Below, one piece after another: positions 51,287 through 63,075 of a DNA stretch of 64,000 nt. The notes under the pieces are model-generated. The model was not told the origin of the DNA, did no database searches, and was given only the letters and a program-made list of their open reading frames with translations. Made by a program: the position numbers and the translations under genes. Source of the stretch: Mariannaea sp. PMI_226. Taxonomy: Eukaryota > Ascomycota > Sordariomycetes > Hypocreales > Nectriaceae. The number at the start of each line of letters is the position of its first letter. Position 1 is the first letter of the stretch. The stretch spans positions 1,736,001 through 1,800,000 of the forward strand of contig JANFOG010000008.1 in the NCBI GenBank assembly GCA_024336345.1, given 5' to 3'.

Positions 51287-52246
51287 ATGCGTCCTGCCGG
51301 AAGTCTCGTTCAACTGGCAGCCTGCCTCTCTTCTTTTGCTCCCCTAGCGGCAGCCTGGAATGGTTTCTTGCCTGGGATGGAAGGAGCCGTCGTCGCTCGA
51401 GCAGATTGTACGTGATTTTCATTTTTATTTTTTATTCTTTTTTTTTACTCCTCTCCCCCTTAAGGCATACAGTATTCTTGACTCTCCTTCATGTTAACCG
51501 CCATTGGCATCTCCCCACTCACTTGCTCGACTAACACAAACACAGCTCTCAACACCGCCAATACCGCAAACCTCAACACCGCACAGGTAGAAACCGGCAC
51601 CGATACTGCTACCGGCGACAGCGCGAAGAATACAGGCGACTCAAAAGCCACTGGCACTGGAAAGGACTCCAAGTCAACCACAAAAAAAACCCACGGGCCA
51701 ACTCACACTACCTTTGGCGCCAACGACCCGGCCGGCAGCGTCGCCATCCTGACTCCCAAGACCACGGCCCAGCCTACTCCTCTTTACAAGATTGGTGATT
51801 TTGTTACCTTTGGTTGGAACTACACTGGACTTCAGGGAACGCCTACCGCGATCGACGTGCTTGTCAGCTGCTCTGAAGTCACCGAGACTTGGACTCTCAC
51901 CCAGAACATGAGCTTCGCCACCAAGGTCTCGTATGTTTGGGATACGAACAAGGACGGAGACGTCGCGCATAAGCCCCTTGGTGTTCAGCTGTACACTCTG
52001 GTCATCAAAGATAGCGACGCTGCCATCAGTGACAGAGCCGACCCTGGCTACCTTGACACTTTCAGTGGCCTCCAGTTCGGCCTCTACACACCTCAGCCTT
52101 ATACTCCTCTGTCTGATTGGAAGTGTGTTGGTTGCAACGCTGGTTCAAATCACTCGGGTACCCAGGCTGTTGGTTTTGCCCTGACCATGAGCATTATCAC
52201 CATTGCCACGTTTACTTGGTTTGTCGCCGGCCTTGGTCTGCACTAA
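51287..52246 (+). CDS. DUF7137-like secreted/GPI-type surface protein
   Basis: 273-aa protein. Exons 51287-51407 and 51546-52246; 138-nt phase-1 intron. It starts with a signal peptide (MRPAGSLVQLAACLSSFAPL then AAA) and continues with a Thr/Ser-rich, probably O-glycosylated stretch (about residues 40-90). The conserved domain GSVAILTPKTTAQPTPLYKI, GDFVTFGWNYTGLQGTPTAI and FGLYTPQPYTPLSDWKCVGC fits the fungal DUF7137 family. The C-terminus is hydrophobic (GFALTMSIITIATFTWFVAG), preceded by CNAGSNHSG, consistent with a GPI-attachment signal or a membrane anchor. A cell-wall or plasma-membrane location is inferred; no enzymatic role is known. Confidence 0.78.
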
Positions 52247-53391
52247 GCGAGCGTCTTGTTCAATTTCGCAAAATTGATTTAAAGGCGTTGGATCTTTGTT
52301 TATGTTGTTTTGGATTTGTTACAACTGGGGTCCTTTTTTGGTCATCTTACATCGGGGCAGGCAAAGCATCGAGATGTGTTAATTCCTCTTTTATTAGTAT
52401 CCTTTTTTTTATTTTTATTTTTTTCCCATTCTTTCTCATCTCAACTTCATTTTTTTTTCTGAAAGTATCTATTTACCAGGAACAAAAATGAAATTCAGAA
52501 CTCGGAAAGCAACCCTGGGGGCGTTGGCAAGATGGGATGTTACAGGAATTGGTACCGCAAAGGGAAGGCGGTTGCATATGGTTAAAAGAGAAAACCACTT
52601 TATACTGCAAAGGTTGATGGCTTTATGATCTGGTCCGTCAGAACTCGAGTACAATCATGTAATGATTCTATACAAGACATTTAATCTGGTCCGTCAGAAC
52701 TCAAGTACAATCATGTAATGATTCTATAAAAGACATTAATCTCGACCTTTTTTTATTATTAGTCTCTCTGTGACTTGATGTAAACTTGTTGATGTTTTTG
52801 TCACTTGAAAGTTTGACATGTCATGATGAATGTCGACTGGTGAATCATGAAACCAGTCATGACCTGACGTTGCTGTGCTACCCTTTCTTTTCTCATGATT
52901 CAAGCATGTACCTGTTCAAGTCATGTCAGAAAGTAAACTCATGGTGTGTCGGTCTAGTCTTTTTAACTTTGTATTTTGTCGTTACCGTGCCATTTCCCAG
53001 GTCCTCTATATGCAATCATGGAGACAAGTTCCAACGTGCTTTGTACGTACAGGGGTATCATTATCCTCTCTTTTCTCTCCTTTCTGTTTGTAGGTGTGAG
53101 TGTAGATGTAAACAAGTCTAATCAGACGTCTCTTTACCTCACCTCACACACACACACGCACACACACACACTCTCTCTCTTTCTCTCTCTCCTTTTCTGT
53201 TTGTAGGTGTGAGTGTAGATGTAAACAAGTCTAATCAGACGTCTCTTTACCTCACCTCACACACACACACGCACACACACACACTCTCTCTCTTTCTCTC
53301 TCTCCTTTTCTGTTTGTAGGTGTGAGTGTAGATGTAAACAAGTCTAATCAGACGTCTCTTTACCTCACCTCACACACACACACGCACACTC
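52247..53391. other. Convergent intergenic region with duplications
   Basis: No gene. Contains a 58-bp direct duplication (ATCTGGTCCGTCAGAACTC twice, 52628-52740) and most of the 113-bp tandem repeat listed separately. Confidence 0.6.
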
Positions 53392-53395
53392 TTAC
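53081..53395. repeat. 113-bp tandem repeat, about 2.8 copies, abutting the CDK11 stop
   Basis: Units start at 53081, 53194 and 53307 with TTTCTGTTTGTAGGTGTGAG and include AAGTCTAATCAGACGTCTC and a (CA)n/(CT)n tract. The copies are nearly identical, so the expansion is recent. The array overlaps the 3' end of the kinase gene at 53392. Confidence 0.85.
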
Positions 53396-54919
53396 ACCAT
53401 GCGTAGCGAAAACCCAGCTCCTCTCTCCTCCTTGTCACGACCATGAAATATGCCACTTAGATCTGCGTCTCCTAGGGTCGCCGCCTGGCCGCCTCTAGCG
53501 GGAGCGTGAGGCTCGTGGCGTCTGCGGCGCTCTTGGCCGGCCTTGCTGGGGAACGTGGGGAACATGCTCTCGGGTTTCGGCTTGGGGTCCTGGCGAAAGT
53601 ACTCGTGCTGGAGCATCTCACCGGCCGTCGGTCGGCGGGACGGGTCGAGGGCGAGCAGGTCGGCCAGGAGGGCGGCACCAGCCGAAGTGAGGTTGGGGAA
53701 GCGGCTCCGGATGTGGAGGGAGGAGCCCGCCTTGGGGCCGGTGGAGGCGGCGGACTTGGGCGGCAGACGGAGGGAGCGAGCGTTGGGGAGACGGCGGAAG
53801 CCTGGCCAGGAGTCCTCGTTGGGGACGCCGCAGAGTTCAAAGATGCGGGTGACCTGGTCAACCTCGTTCTTTCCTTGCAGGAGGGGCTCCCGGGTGAGCA
53901 GCTCCCCAAAGATGCAGCCCACGCTCCACATGTCGACGGGGGTGCCGTACGTCTTGGCACCTAGGAGCAGCTCAGGGCTGCGGTACCAGAGCGTGACCAC
54001 GAGCTGGGTGAGCTTGGGTGGCGGGTCGCCGACGTACCTGGCCATGCCAAAGTCTGCAATCTTGAGCTGGCCGCGGTTGTTGAGGAGGAGGTTGGACGTC
54101 TTCAGGTCTCGGTGGAGGATCCAGTTGTCGTGGAGGTAGGCGAGGCCCGAAGTGAGTTGGAGGAGGAGGCGCTTAATCTCGGAGGCGAGAAAAGGTTCGG
54201 GCATGTCCTCGAGGATGCCCTTGAGGTCGTGCTCGACGAATTCGAGAACGAGGAAGAGAGAGCTGTGAGAAATAGGAGTTGCGGGTTAGCAATGGTTTAG
54301 TTTTGCTGTCTAGTTTTCAAATCAAGAGATGGGGAAAAGGCAGGACAAGGCCAAGGCAAACATACTTGTCTGGTCGCGAGACATCATCACCCACAACAAC
54401 CTCCTCTAAAGCCACAATGTTCCGATGCTTGCAGTCCCTCAGGATCTGAATCTCTCGCAGACCCGTGACCGGCAGTCCGTTTCTGTCGCTAGGTTCCAGC
54501 TTCAGCCTCTTGAGTGCAACGACTTTGCCCGTCGCCTTTTCTGTCGCGCGCGCCACCCAGCCGTACGTCCCCTCCTCGATATCGTTCAGCTTGTCGTAGT
54601 TCTCGACACTCCTGCTCTTCCCCCACCCTCCCGCCTTGAATCTCAGAAGCTTCATCGGCGCGTCGGCACTGGCGCCGCTGGGTTCGGGTGTCAACCGTTG
54701 TCGCTTCGAGGGCCTGCTGCCGCCATCGTTGTCGTCGTCGACGGCTAGCGAACCGGCCTGATTTTGGGCGGCGGCTTGTCTTGCCTGAGCTTGTTTCTCA
54801 GCTTCGAGTCTGCGTGCCTTTTCTGCCTTTTTGCGACGTTTCTCCTCCTTTTCTTGCTTGAGTTTGGCGTCGAGGCGGGCGTCTTCCTCGGTGTCTGCCC
54901 ACCGGGACTTGCTTGCCAT
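53392..54919 (-). CDS. CDK11 (PITSLRE)-type cyclin-dependent kinase
   Basis: 474-aa Ser/Thr kinase of the CDK10/CDK11 group, which acts in transcription and splicing in the nucleus. Exons (minus) 54366-54919 and 53392-54262; the 103-nt intron splits an Asn codon. Residues 1-90 are charged and helical (EEKRRKKAEKARRLEAEKQA) with a possible nuclear signal (SKRQRLTPEP). Kinase motifs: glycine loop IEEGTYGWV, VALKRLKLE, PVTGLREIQ (the PITSLRE equivalent), HRDLKTSNLLL, ADFGMARYVG, LVVTLWYRSPELLLG, VDMWSVGCIFGELL. The C-terminal tail ends in AGFSLRMV. The catalytic Lys, Asp and DFG are all present, so it should be active. Fungal relatives are usually annotated as CDK11 or cdc2-like; CDK10 is the alternative. 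Confidence 0.88.
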
Positions 54920-55731
54920 GGTTTATGTGGTAATTTGATGTCCGAGCTGCAAGGGAAAGAGTGGAGTTATTGACAGGATTGTATGGATATTGTTTGTTTC
55001 CTTCTTTCGATCTTGTTTATTTTTAGTGTTGGTTCAGCGTGTGATGGGGGTGCTGGTCGACAAAGAGGTGGAAAATATGAATGATTAGAAAAAATGTGGT
55101 GGTTTGGAGGGTTGAATGTTTGAACGTGGACGGCGAGGCTGGGATCTGTAAAACAATTCAGGTCCCGTTCCTGTTCCCCCATTAAACAAGTTTTACAGCC
55201 TTGGCTGGTGGGGTCATGTTAGGGGCCATGTTAGTGGTCAGGCAGGCATAAGGAGCGCTCATTGGGGTTAATTTTCCCAGGGATGTCACAGTAAGCCCAC
55301 TATTGACGATGTGCTAACTGTAACCAACACACGCTGCATTTCATCACTTATAGTACCAACCTTCCTGGACTGCGGGGTGCTGGAAAAGACACCCAATTGG
55401 ACCTTATCTTATCGGAGCTCTCTCGCTGTCTTCCTCGTCACTCTTCCTCCTCTCCTCCGTTCTCCCAATTTGGACAGAAAATCCCATCGGAGAAAAGGGA
55501 ATCGAAGCTACCTAACTAATTAATTGATTAATTAATGAAAGGCACCTTGCCTTGCTTCACGTGTAAAAGAAACAGACGACGTCGGCTACTCTCTGTTCGG
55601 CATCAAGCATTGTCCCGCTCGCTCTCCAATTGAGCCATTGACATTTTTGAAGCAACACTTTGAGAAATCGTCTCAGAAAGCATCCACATCTACATCTACA
55701 CATCCACAAACCACAAACCACCTACGGCCAA
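54920..55731. promoter_or_regulatory. Divergent promoter region CDK11/NDUFAF7
   Basis: 812 nt between the two starts, no coding signal. Includes an ATTAATTGATTAATTAAT stretch near 55518. No specific sites recognised. Confidence 0.45.
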
Positions 55732-57514
55732 ATGATGCGCCCACTCACTGCGCGCCCGGTCCTGGCCCTCGCCGGAGCACGCTGGGCTCATCGTTCACGC
55801 CTGTCAGCCTCAATCGCTGCTGCGAGGAGCTTCTCATTCACAAGCCAACGCCGAGAGACAGAGAGGCAATGGTCGACACCACTGGCAAAGCAACTCTTTG
55901 AGGCCATTTCTGTAAAAACCCCCCCAAAGCCCCGAACAATTGCCACAATCCCGGCTCATCACCGAAACCCTTTCTTTTTCCTTTTTTGCTAATTTATTTA
56001 CCTTTTCCTTAGACCACCGGACCTGTTCCCTTGGCCAGCTACATGCGCATGTGCTTGACTGGTGACGTGGGAGGTTACTACACCGGCGCAATTGCCGAAG
56101 GCCGAGACCAGTTCGGCACCAAAGGTGACTTTGTCACATCGCCAGAAATCTCCCAAGTCTTTGGCGAGCTGATTGGCATCTGGTTCATTGCCGAATGGAT
56201 CAGTCAGGGAAGACCCAAGAAGGGTGTCCAGCTCATCGAAGTTGGCCCCGGCCGAGGCACCCTCATGGATGATATGCTTCGAGTAAGAAGTCCACTGATG
56301 TTCACTCTTCTCGGCTTTTCGCACATCTAACTGTTGAAAATTAAAAAGACCATCCAAAGATTCCCTGCAATGGCCGAGAGCATCGATGCCGTCTATATGG
56401 TGGAAGCAAGCCGCGAGTTGAGAGAGGCTCAGAAGACGCTCCTCTGTGGTCCAGGTGCTCGAAGTACAGAATCAAAAGTTGGCTCTCACAGCACGGGCAA
56501 GCATAATGGCCAACCTATCGTCTGGACTGATACCATCAAGTCCATACCCTATGGTCCGTTCCTCTCTCTCCCCCTAGTAAAGGCGCTCATTGGATGGCAT
56601 ACTAATACGTCTTACACGTAGATACCGAAAAGGTGCCATTCATTGTTGCTCACGAATTCTTCGATGCCCTCCCTATTCACTCCTTTGAATCTGCTAAAGC
56701 TGACCCTCCTTCTCCTCCTCCATCCGCTGCTGACCCTTCTGTCGCTCCCGGACCTCGCTCCTCCAACGCGCAAGCATCTTCGGGAAAAGATGCTCAGCCG
56801 ACCATGGAATGGCGAGAAATGATGGTCTCCCCTACACCCCCCGGTGCTACCCACGCCGACTTGGGGACTCCCAAATCCGAGCAGAACGAGCCTCCGCCTG
56901 AGTTCCAGCTCGTCCTCTCACCTGGCACAACCCGCCACTCCCGCGTCGTCCCCGAGATATCCCCGCGCTACCGAGCGCTCAAGCAGACCCCCGGCTCCGT
57001 CATCGAGGTCTGCCCAGATGCATCCATCTTCGCTACTGACTTTGCAACCCGCATCGGTGGCTCGCGGCAGCACCCAAAATCAAGCCCCAGCGGCGCCGCT
57101 CTGATCCTTGACTATGGTACGTCGGACACGGTGCCCATCAACTCCCTCAGGGGCATCCGCCAGCACAAGCGCGTGAGCCCCTTTTCTGCACCTGGCTTGG
57201 TCGATCTCAGCGTCGACGTAGACTTTACTGCCATTGCAGAAGTTGCTACGCTCGTCAGTGACGGTGTCGAAGTCCACGGCCCTGTGACGCAGGCAGACTT
57301 CCTGGAGTCGATGGGCATACGGGAACGTGCCGAGATGCTCACCAAGGCGCCGGGAGTGGACGTCGCCAAGGCGGAGGATATCAGCAAGGCCTGGAAGCGT
57401 CTTGTCGACAGAGGGCCCAGTGGCATGGGGAAGGTGTACAAAGTGCTTGCCATCTTGCCCGAAAACGACGGACGTCGACGGCCCGTTGGATTCGGAGGAG
57501 ATGTTGGTGCTTAG
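55732..57514 (+). CDS. NDUFAF7: Protein arginine methyltransferase NDUFAF7 (MidA-type), mitochondrial complex I assembly factor
   Basis: 515-aa SAM-dependent methyltransferase (DUF185/MidA family) that dimethylates an arginine of a complex I subunit early in assembly, in the mitochondrial matrix. Exons 55732-55911, 56013-56282, 56349-56553 and 56622-57514, all with GT..AG introns in frame. The N-terminus is a mitochondrial-type presequence (MMRPLTARPVLALAGARWAH, RSFSFTSQRR). Family motifs follow: GPVPLASYMRMCLTGDVGGY, GDFVTSPEISQVFGELIGIW, the SAM-binding EVGPGRGTLMDDMLR, AHEFFDALPIHSFE and DYGTSDTVPINSLRGIRQHK. A Ser/Pro-rich insertion (about residues 260-310) is typical of fungal versions. 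Start chosen from the presequence; the next Met directly follows. Confidence 0.92.
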
Positions 57515-57944
57515 CACGTGATTTTTTTTTGTTCTCACGAGGCCAATGTAACATATCAACGTGTAGGTTTTTATTGGATACGTAAAAAAGGGAAAAAAAC
57601 AAGATTGTACATCATCATGTCGAAAAAAAGCCTTTGTATGATATTACTATTGCCACGACGAATGTGTGTGGCCTTTTGTTGCTACCCAACCAGACCGACC
57701 TTTGAAAGTCGATTTTGCTTTCCCGACCATGTAAAAACACACGCACTCTGATTCTATCCGGGGAGAGGAGGGAGAGAGGACTGATAAAAAATGCCTGGGC
57801 AACAAAAGACAACTCCCGACCCATTCATGAAAACATTTGACTACCTATACAAGAAAAGAGGGAGACGCGCACAAAGCCTGATAGTGTATAAGAAGCCAGC
57901 ACCAACGACACCTATAACTGACAAGCACGGAAATTTTTTCACAT
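57515..57944. other. Convergent intergenic region NDUFAF7/PTM1
   Basis: 430 nt with the 3' UTRs of both genes. Nothing else seen. Confidence 0.5.
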
Positions 57945-59988
57945 CTACTTCCCCCGTACAAGCTTAGCGTGTTCCTCGTCGCTGCTATCGTCATCGTCAT
58001 CGTCATCATCATCGTCGTCTGACAGTTTGTCGCCGTCCTCACCCACGGCAAAGATGGTCTCGCCATCTAGAGAATCGCGAGGGATAGACCTGGCATTGGG
58101 TCTTGAAGCACCAGCCTGCGATGATGAGGCAAATGGAGCTAGGTGAGTGGGCTCAGAGGCACCTCGCTTGCTGCCACCAACCTGGGCCTCTTCATCGTCA
58201 GTGTCCTCACCAGGGACGCCAATGTCGGCAAACTCAAAGTTTCCGTCATCGTCCTGGGCAACCTCGTCACTCATGGCGAAGCGGCGGTTGTTGGCGGTAG
58301 GTCGCCAAACGTAGGCGATCCAAGCAACGTCGGCAAAGTAAACCAAGTTCAACCAGCCGTCCAGAACAAACCACCTGGTCTTCCAGTGGAAAGGCACAAA
58401 GTCGGGATCGTTGACTGAGGCAAAGGTGAAGCTGTTGAAGAAGAAGAATGCAAAGATGACGAGGATACTGATGAGAATTGACCACCAGAGCTTCTTGTAC
58501 ATGCCTTCCTTGACGTGCTGCTTTCGGTCTCTGAGGTCCTTGAGGGTGAAGTTGAGAGAGTTCAGAGTCCACACGTAGAAAGCTGTCAAGGTACCAGCAA
58601 GGGGTAGAACGATGAGGAGTACAAAGGGTCCTAGGATTGAGTGAGCACGTCGGCTTCCAAAAAGAGCAAAAAATAAGAGCAAAAATATGAGGCATAAAAA
58701 ACTTACCGGCAGTTTCAGGAGTAATGACAAGACTGGTGACGGAGTAGATGAGTCCAAAGAGGAAATGGGCGGCGGCGAGCCAGCGCACATAGATCATGGT
58801 CCTGCCGAGAGTAGGCTTGACAACTCCGTAGCCCATACACACAATGAGCAGCAAGAAGAAGGAGAATGAGTTTCGAGCCGCATTGAGAATTCCCACAACT
58901 GTGAGGAAGACCTTGGCACCAAGGTTGGAGCCGTGCTGATTTTGATACTCTTTGATTAAGAGTTAGTACAGGGAGGCAGTACAGGGAGGCAGTACAGCCA
59001 TAGAGCTATGCGAAAAACTAACCATAGAAGCCCCATGTCAGAAGCATTTCAACAACCAAGAATATCAGAATAGCTGTGATATAATTCTGGACGGCCACTG
59101 CGAGAGTAAAAAGTTCAATAATTAGCGACTCAAGTTTATGGCCAGAGTCAAAGAAAGAAGGAAAGCTCACGGATATCTTGACGATGCTGATAGTAAAGGA
59201 AACCCCAATACGCAGCAACCAAGGCATAGAGGATGGTGATGCCTCCATAGAAGGGCAATTTAGGAATCTGAGTAGCTTGAAGTTCGCCGTAGGCATTTCG
59301 AAACTCGACAACGGCCGTGTAATCGTCCTCGCTGGCGCTGTCGGTAATGACGCAATAGTATCCGGTCTTCTTGATGGCGTAGTTGAGGGATCCGGGATTG
59401 TGCAGGTCAATGGCCTTTGTGGCAATGAGGCTCTTGGATTTGGCCTTGGCTCCGGGTTGGAGAACGAACTTGCCAACGTCGGTCTTGTTGCAGCCTCCGG
59501 AGCTGACAAAGTTATCGGTACAGATGGCGAGTTGCTGAGCGGCAAGTTAGCCTGAGCACACGAGACAAAATTCCGGAGGGACAGATAAGGTGTTGGCAGG
59601 CTGCTTACAGTTTCACCCGTGTCCTTGCTGGAAACGCCGATAAGATGTCTGTCTGCCCATTCAAAGATGATCAAGCTGGCAGCAGGGTGTTTGGATTTAC
59701 TGTCGGTGGCGTTGAGGAACTTGACGAGGATGAAGGGGTCGACTGGCCCGCCCCAAGAGGATCGACTGTACATGCCTGCTCTCGATTAGATGAATCCTTG
59801 CGCAATAGTCGCTTTTATAATCATACCAGTGCAGAATTGGCCTTCCTTTCTGGTCTGTCCCGAGGCATAGTTAGCGTCACGCCATCTACTTCGTCTTGAT
59901 AATAGGAAAACCGTACCAAGGCCATCTCCATGGCTTGAGCGGTCCAGAGGGACATGCCCAGCACGAGGAGGCCGCTCAGGAACCTCAT
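57945..59988 (-). CDS. PTM1: PTM1-like lung-seven-transmembrane (LUSTR) Golgi protein
   Basis: 544-aa polytopic membrane protein. Exons (minus): 59917-59988, 59827-59854, 59609-59775, 59171-59534, 59023-59097, 58707-58949 and 57945-58630; seven exons, introns with GT..AG ends and clear CTAAC branch sites. It starts with a signal peptide (MRFLSGLLVLGMSLWTAQAM). A luminal domain follows (TGMYSRSSWGGPVDPFILVK, AICTDNFVSSGGCNKTDVGK) and then seven hydrophobic segments (LPFYGGITILYALVAAYWGF, ILIFLVVEMLLTWGFYGYEY, FFLLLIVCMGYGVVKPTLGR, FVLLIVLPLAGTLTAFYVWT). The cytosolic tail is acidic (a DDDDDDDDSSDEEHAKL run). Yeast Ptm1 and plant/animal LUSTR homologues localise to the Golgi/endosomal system; the precise role is unclear. 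One exon is only 28 nt. Confidence 0.9.
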
Positions 59989-60805
59989 CTTGGGCAAGGA
60001 GGGAGGGAGCGAGATATTGCGGAAGCGTCGGGCTGTATCGAACAAGGAATAAAGTCGATGGGATGGATGCGCGAGCGCTCGTCGAAAGCGTGAAGATGGT
60101 GTCGCAGAGCACTTCCTAGGCGGTCATGACGAGGGGGGGGTTTCGTGCCAAGTAGAATGCCCTTTTTTTCTCTCTCATGCGCGCGCAAGAGGGGAGAGCG
60201 GATAAAGAGGTAGATGAGAGAGGCAGGCGACGGAGACGGGGGATGAAGCTGCGTTGCGTATGGCTTGAAATCAAGAAAAAGTAAGGGAGAAGAGCAAGAG
60301 ACGGATTAGTAGTGAAAGAAAGGTTACCTAAGTGAGCTTCTAGATGTGGAGGTACCAACGATACCCGCTCGGTGATGCCAGGTCAGCACTCCGCCATCCG
60401 CCATCCACCTGTAACTGCTTCGAACTGGCTTCTCCCGTACCTCCGCTAAAAGGCGTGTTTCCAGCATGTGGAGTCGGCGGACCCCCCTACAACAATGCCC
60501 TGAGGTACCGAATGTCCCTTTGACCATCACCCGACGATCGCCCCTAAAACTGCGAGATAACGATAAGCTGCAGGTACCCCGGATATACAGTACAAAGTAA
60601 GTTCCATTGCTGTCAACGTAAGGGTACAGTACGAGCCTACAGCGTGGGTACCAAGAGGCGAGTACAGGCTACAAACGTCGTCAGGTACCTGGAGCTCCAT
60701 GTTTTTTCAAGGCAAAAAGTCCTGGTCGCATCCAACTCTCCAACCTCAAAACTCCCCAACTTTACATTCACACATCCCATCCACGCCCAATTTCCCATCG
60801 CAATC
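59989..60805. promoter_or_regulatory. Divergent promoter region PTM1/CYP60
   Basis: 817 nt between the starts. GGTACC-like words recur (60352, 60503, 60573, 60638, 60685). No coding signal. Confidence 0.45.
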
Positions 60806-62701
60806 ATGGGTAAGGGAACGGACAAGCTCTACGTAAGCAATCCCAGCTCCTGCGGCCTCCCCAAATGTCCCAACTCCCCGTACAATAGTCCAGTCTAACA
60901 GCCTATCCCACCTTCATAGATTACACACTCTGAGTGGTCCTCTTCAGATGCCTACTCTGCGAGCGCTGGTGCTGGCGCCAATACCGCCTCCCGTGGCCAG
61001 CACGGTGCTTCATTTCGTCGCTTGCCCTTCAACTTCTGCGCAGCGAGTCTACAGCCCTTCAAGAACCCCGTGTGCACACCCGACGGCACCATATTCGACG
61101 TCGAGGTCATCGGCGCTTGGTTAGAGAAGCACCCAAACCAAAACCCCGTCAACGGCGAATCGCTCCAGAAGAAAGACCTGATCCGCCTCAACTTTGCGCG
61201 CAATTCCGAATCAGACTCTCTCGGCGCCGGTTTGAGCGACGGAAAGGGCGACCTCATTGACCCGGTCACGTACAAGGTCTTCACAGACAACACCAACATC
61301 GTCGCCATCCGTCATGGCACCTACGCCAACGTCTTCGCCTGGGATACGGTTGAGCGCATGAACATCAAGACCAAGATGTGGCGCGATCTCGTTGACGATG
61401 AGGAATTCACACGCGCGGACATCATCACCCTACAAGATCCCCAAAACGCAGCCAGCCGGAACCTCGAGCAATTCAAGTACCTCAAGGATGGCCTCGACGC
61501 GCAACTTACCAAGGAGCAAGAAGAGGAGAGACAGGCGGGCAATATCAACACTGGTGCTTTGGGCAACATTGGAGATAAGGTGCTTCGCGCCAAAGCAGCC
61601 GTGGAAAAGGCTCGCAAGGCAAGAGAGCAAGGAGGCGACGTCAACCGCAGCGGAAAGGCCCTCACCAAGACTACCAATGCCGCTCCTGTAGTCCGCCAGT
61701 CGATGATCCAGGATAAGAAATTGGCAGCCAACGCAGCTGCATACACCACCGGCAAGTCTGCCGCAAGTTTTACCAGCACAGGTCTCACACCGGAGACGAG
61801 TGGGGAGAGAGCTCTTCTCACTGACGAGGAATTCATGCTCAAGCCCAAGCGCGTCAAGGCCAAGGGATACGCTCGAATGGAGACCAACCATGGCGACCTA
61901 ACGATTGAACTGCAGACGGAGACGGCACCCAAGGCAGTCTGGAATTTCATCAAGCTGGCGCAAAAGGGATACTACAAAGGAATAAACTTTCACCGAAATA
62001 TCCCCGGCTTCATGATCCAAGGCGGCGACCCATCTGGTACCGGCCGAGGCGGGCAGAGCATCTGGGGCAAATACTTTGACGACGAGTTTGAGGGCCCTCT
62101 GACACACAACGCCCGCGGAATCAGTGAGTTTTTCCATCACCTCCCTTTATCCCAAAGAATTGTATCCCAAAGAATTGCAATCAAACTAATGCTCCTCCAC
62201 AAAGTGTCCATGGCCAACAAGGGTAAAAACACAAACTCTAGTCAATTCTTCATCACATACAAAGCCACCCCTCACCTCGACCGCAAGCACACCATCTTCG
62301 GACGCATCGTCTCGGGTATGGACGTCCTCGCCAAGCTGGAAAACGTCCCCACCGACGGATCCAACCGGCCCCTCAACAAAATTGTCCTAAAGGACGTCGT
62401 CGTCTTCGTCGACCCGTTCGAGGAGTTCCAGGCCGAGAGGAGAACTCAGGAGAAGCAGGATCAGGAGAGGGAGCGGATCCGGCGCCAGGGCGGCACGGAT
62501 GACGACAAGACGACTTGGACGGGCAAGAGGATACGCAACGACGGAACCATCGAGAATGCAAGTGCCAAGGACAGCGTTGGCAAGTATCTAAAGTCTTCCT
62601 CTACGTCAAACGAGGCGGATTTGGACGACGTGGATACCTGGGAGGAACCCGTACGCAAGAAGGTGAAGGGTGGAGGCTTTGGAAACTTTGACAATTGGTA
62701 A
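60806..62701 (+). CDS. CYP60: U-box cyclophilin (CYP60/PPIL2-type peptidyl-prolyl isomerase)
   Basis: 575-aa nuclear cyclophilin with an N-terminal U-box. The family has ubiquitin-ligase and prolyl-isomerase domains and is linked to the spliceosome. Exons 60806-60832, 60920-62123 and 62205-62701. The start MGKGTDKLY continues with ITHSEW as in family members. U-box: LPFNFCAASLQPFKNPVCTP, VIGAWLEKHPNQNPVNGESL, LIDPVTYKVFTDNTNIVAIR. Cyclophilin domain from about residue 325: ELQTETAPKAVWNFIKLAQK, GINFHRNIPGFMIQGGDPSG, SMANKGKNTNSSQFFITYKA, HTIFGRIVSGMDVL. The catalytic Arg in FHR is present; the Trp of CypA is His here, as in this subfamily. The second intron is phase 1 and splits the Met of SMANKG. 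Confidence 0.93.
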
Positions 62702-63075
62702 GAGAGTAGGATGAGGAAAAAGATGGGGCCGACTGCATTGGTCACGTTTTACCTTTCACGACATAATGATGGAGGCATTCACAAGATGATATTATTCGTG
62801 TCTTTTTTGCTTAATTTGGTTTGGTTTGGTTTGGTTGGGGGCGTCAGAACATCTCATTTCTAGATAAAACATGCCAAAGGAAACAACAAAATACCCTTGG
62901 CTGCATGACATATATATACCCAGGCCCAGTCGAAACTCCATCGCTTACATGCAAAGTGTAATGTCTAAAAAACATACCATAAAGGTGGGTTGAAAACTGG
63001 AAAACGCTGGACATGAGGGCTCTTTTTTTTATTCCTCCTTTGGGTGAACCTCAAAATTAAAATGGGGTAGAAATA
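62702..63075. other. Convergent intergenic region
   Basis: 374 nt with a (TTTGG)n run (TTTGGTTTGGTTTGGTTTGG near 62814). Nothing else seen. Confidence 0.5.
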
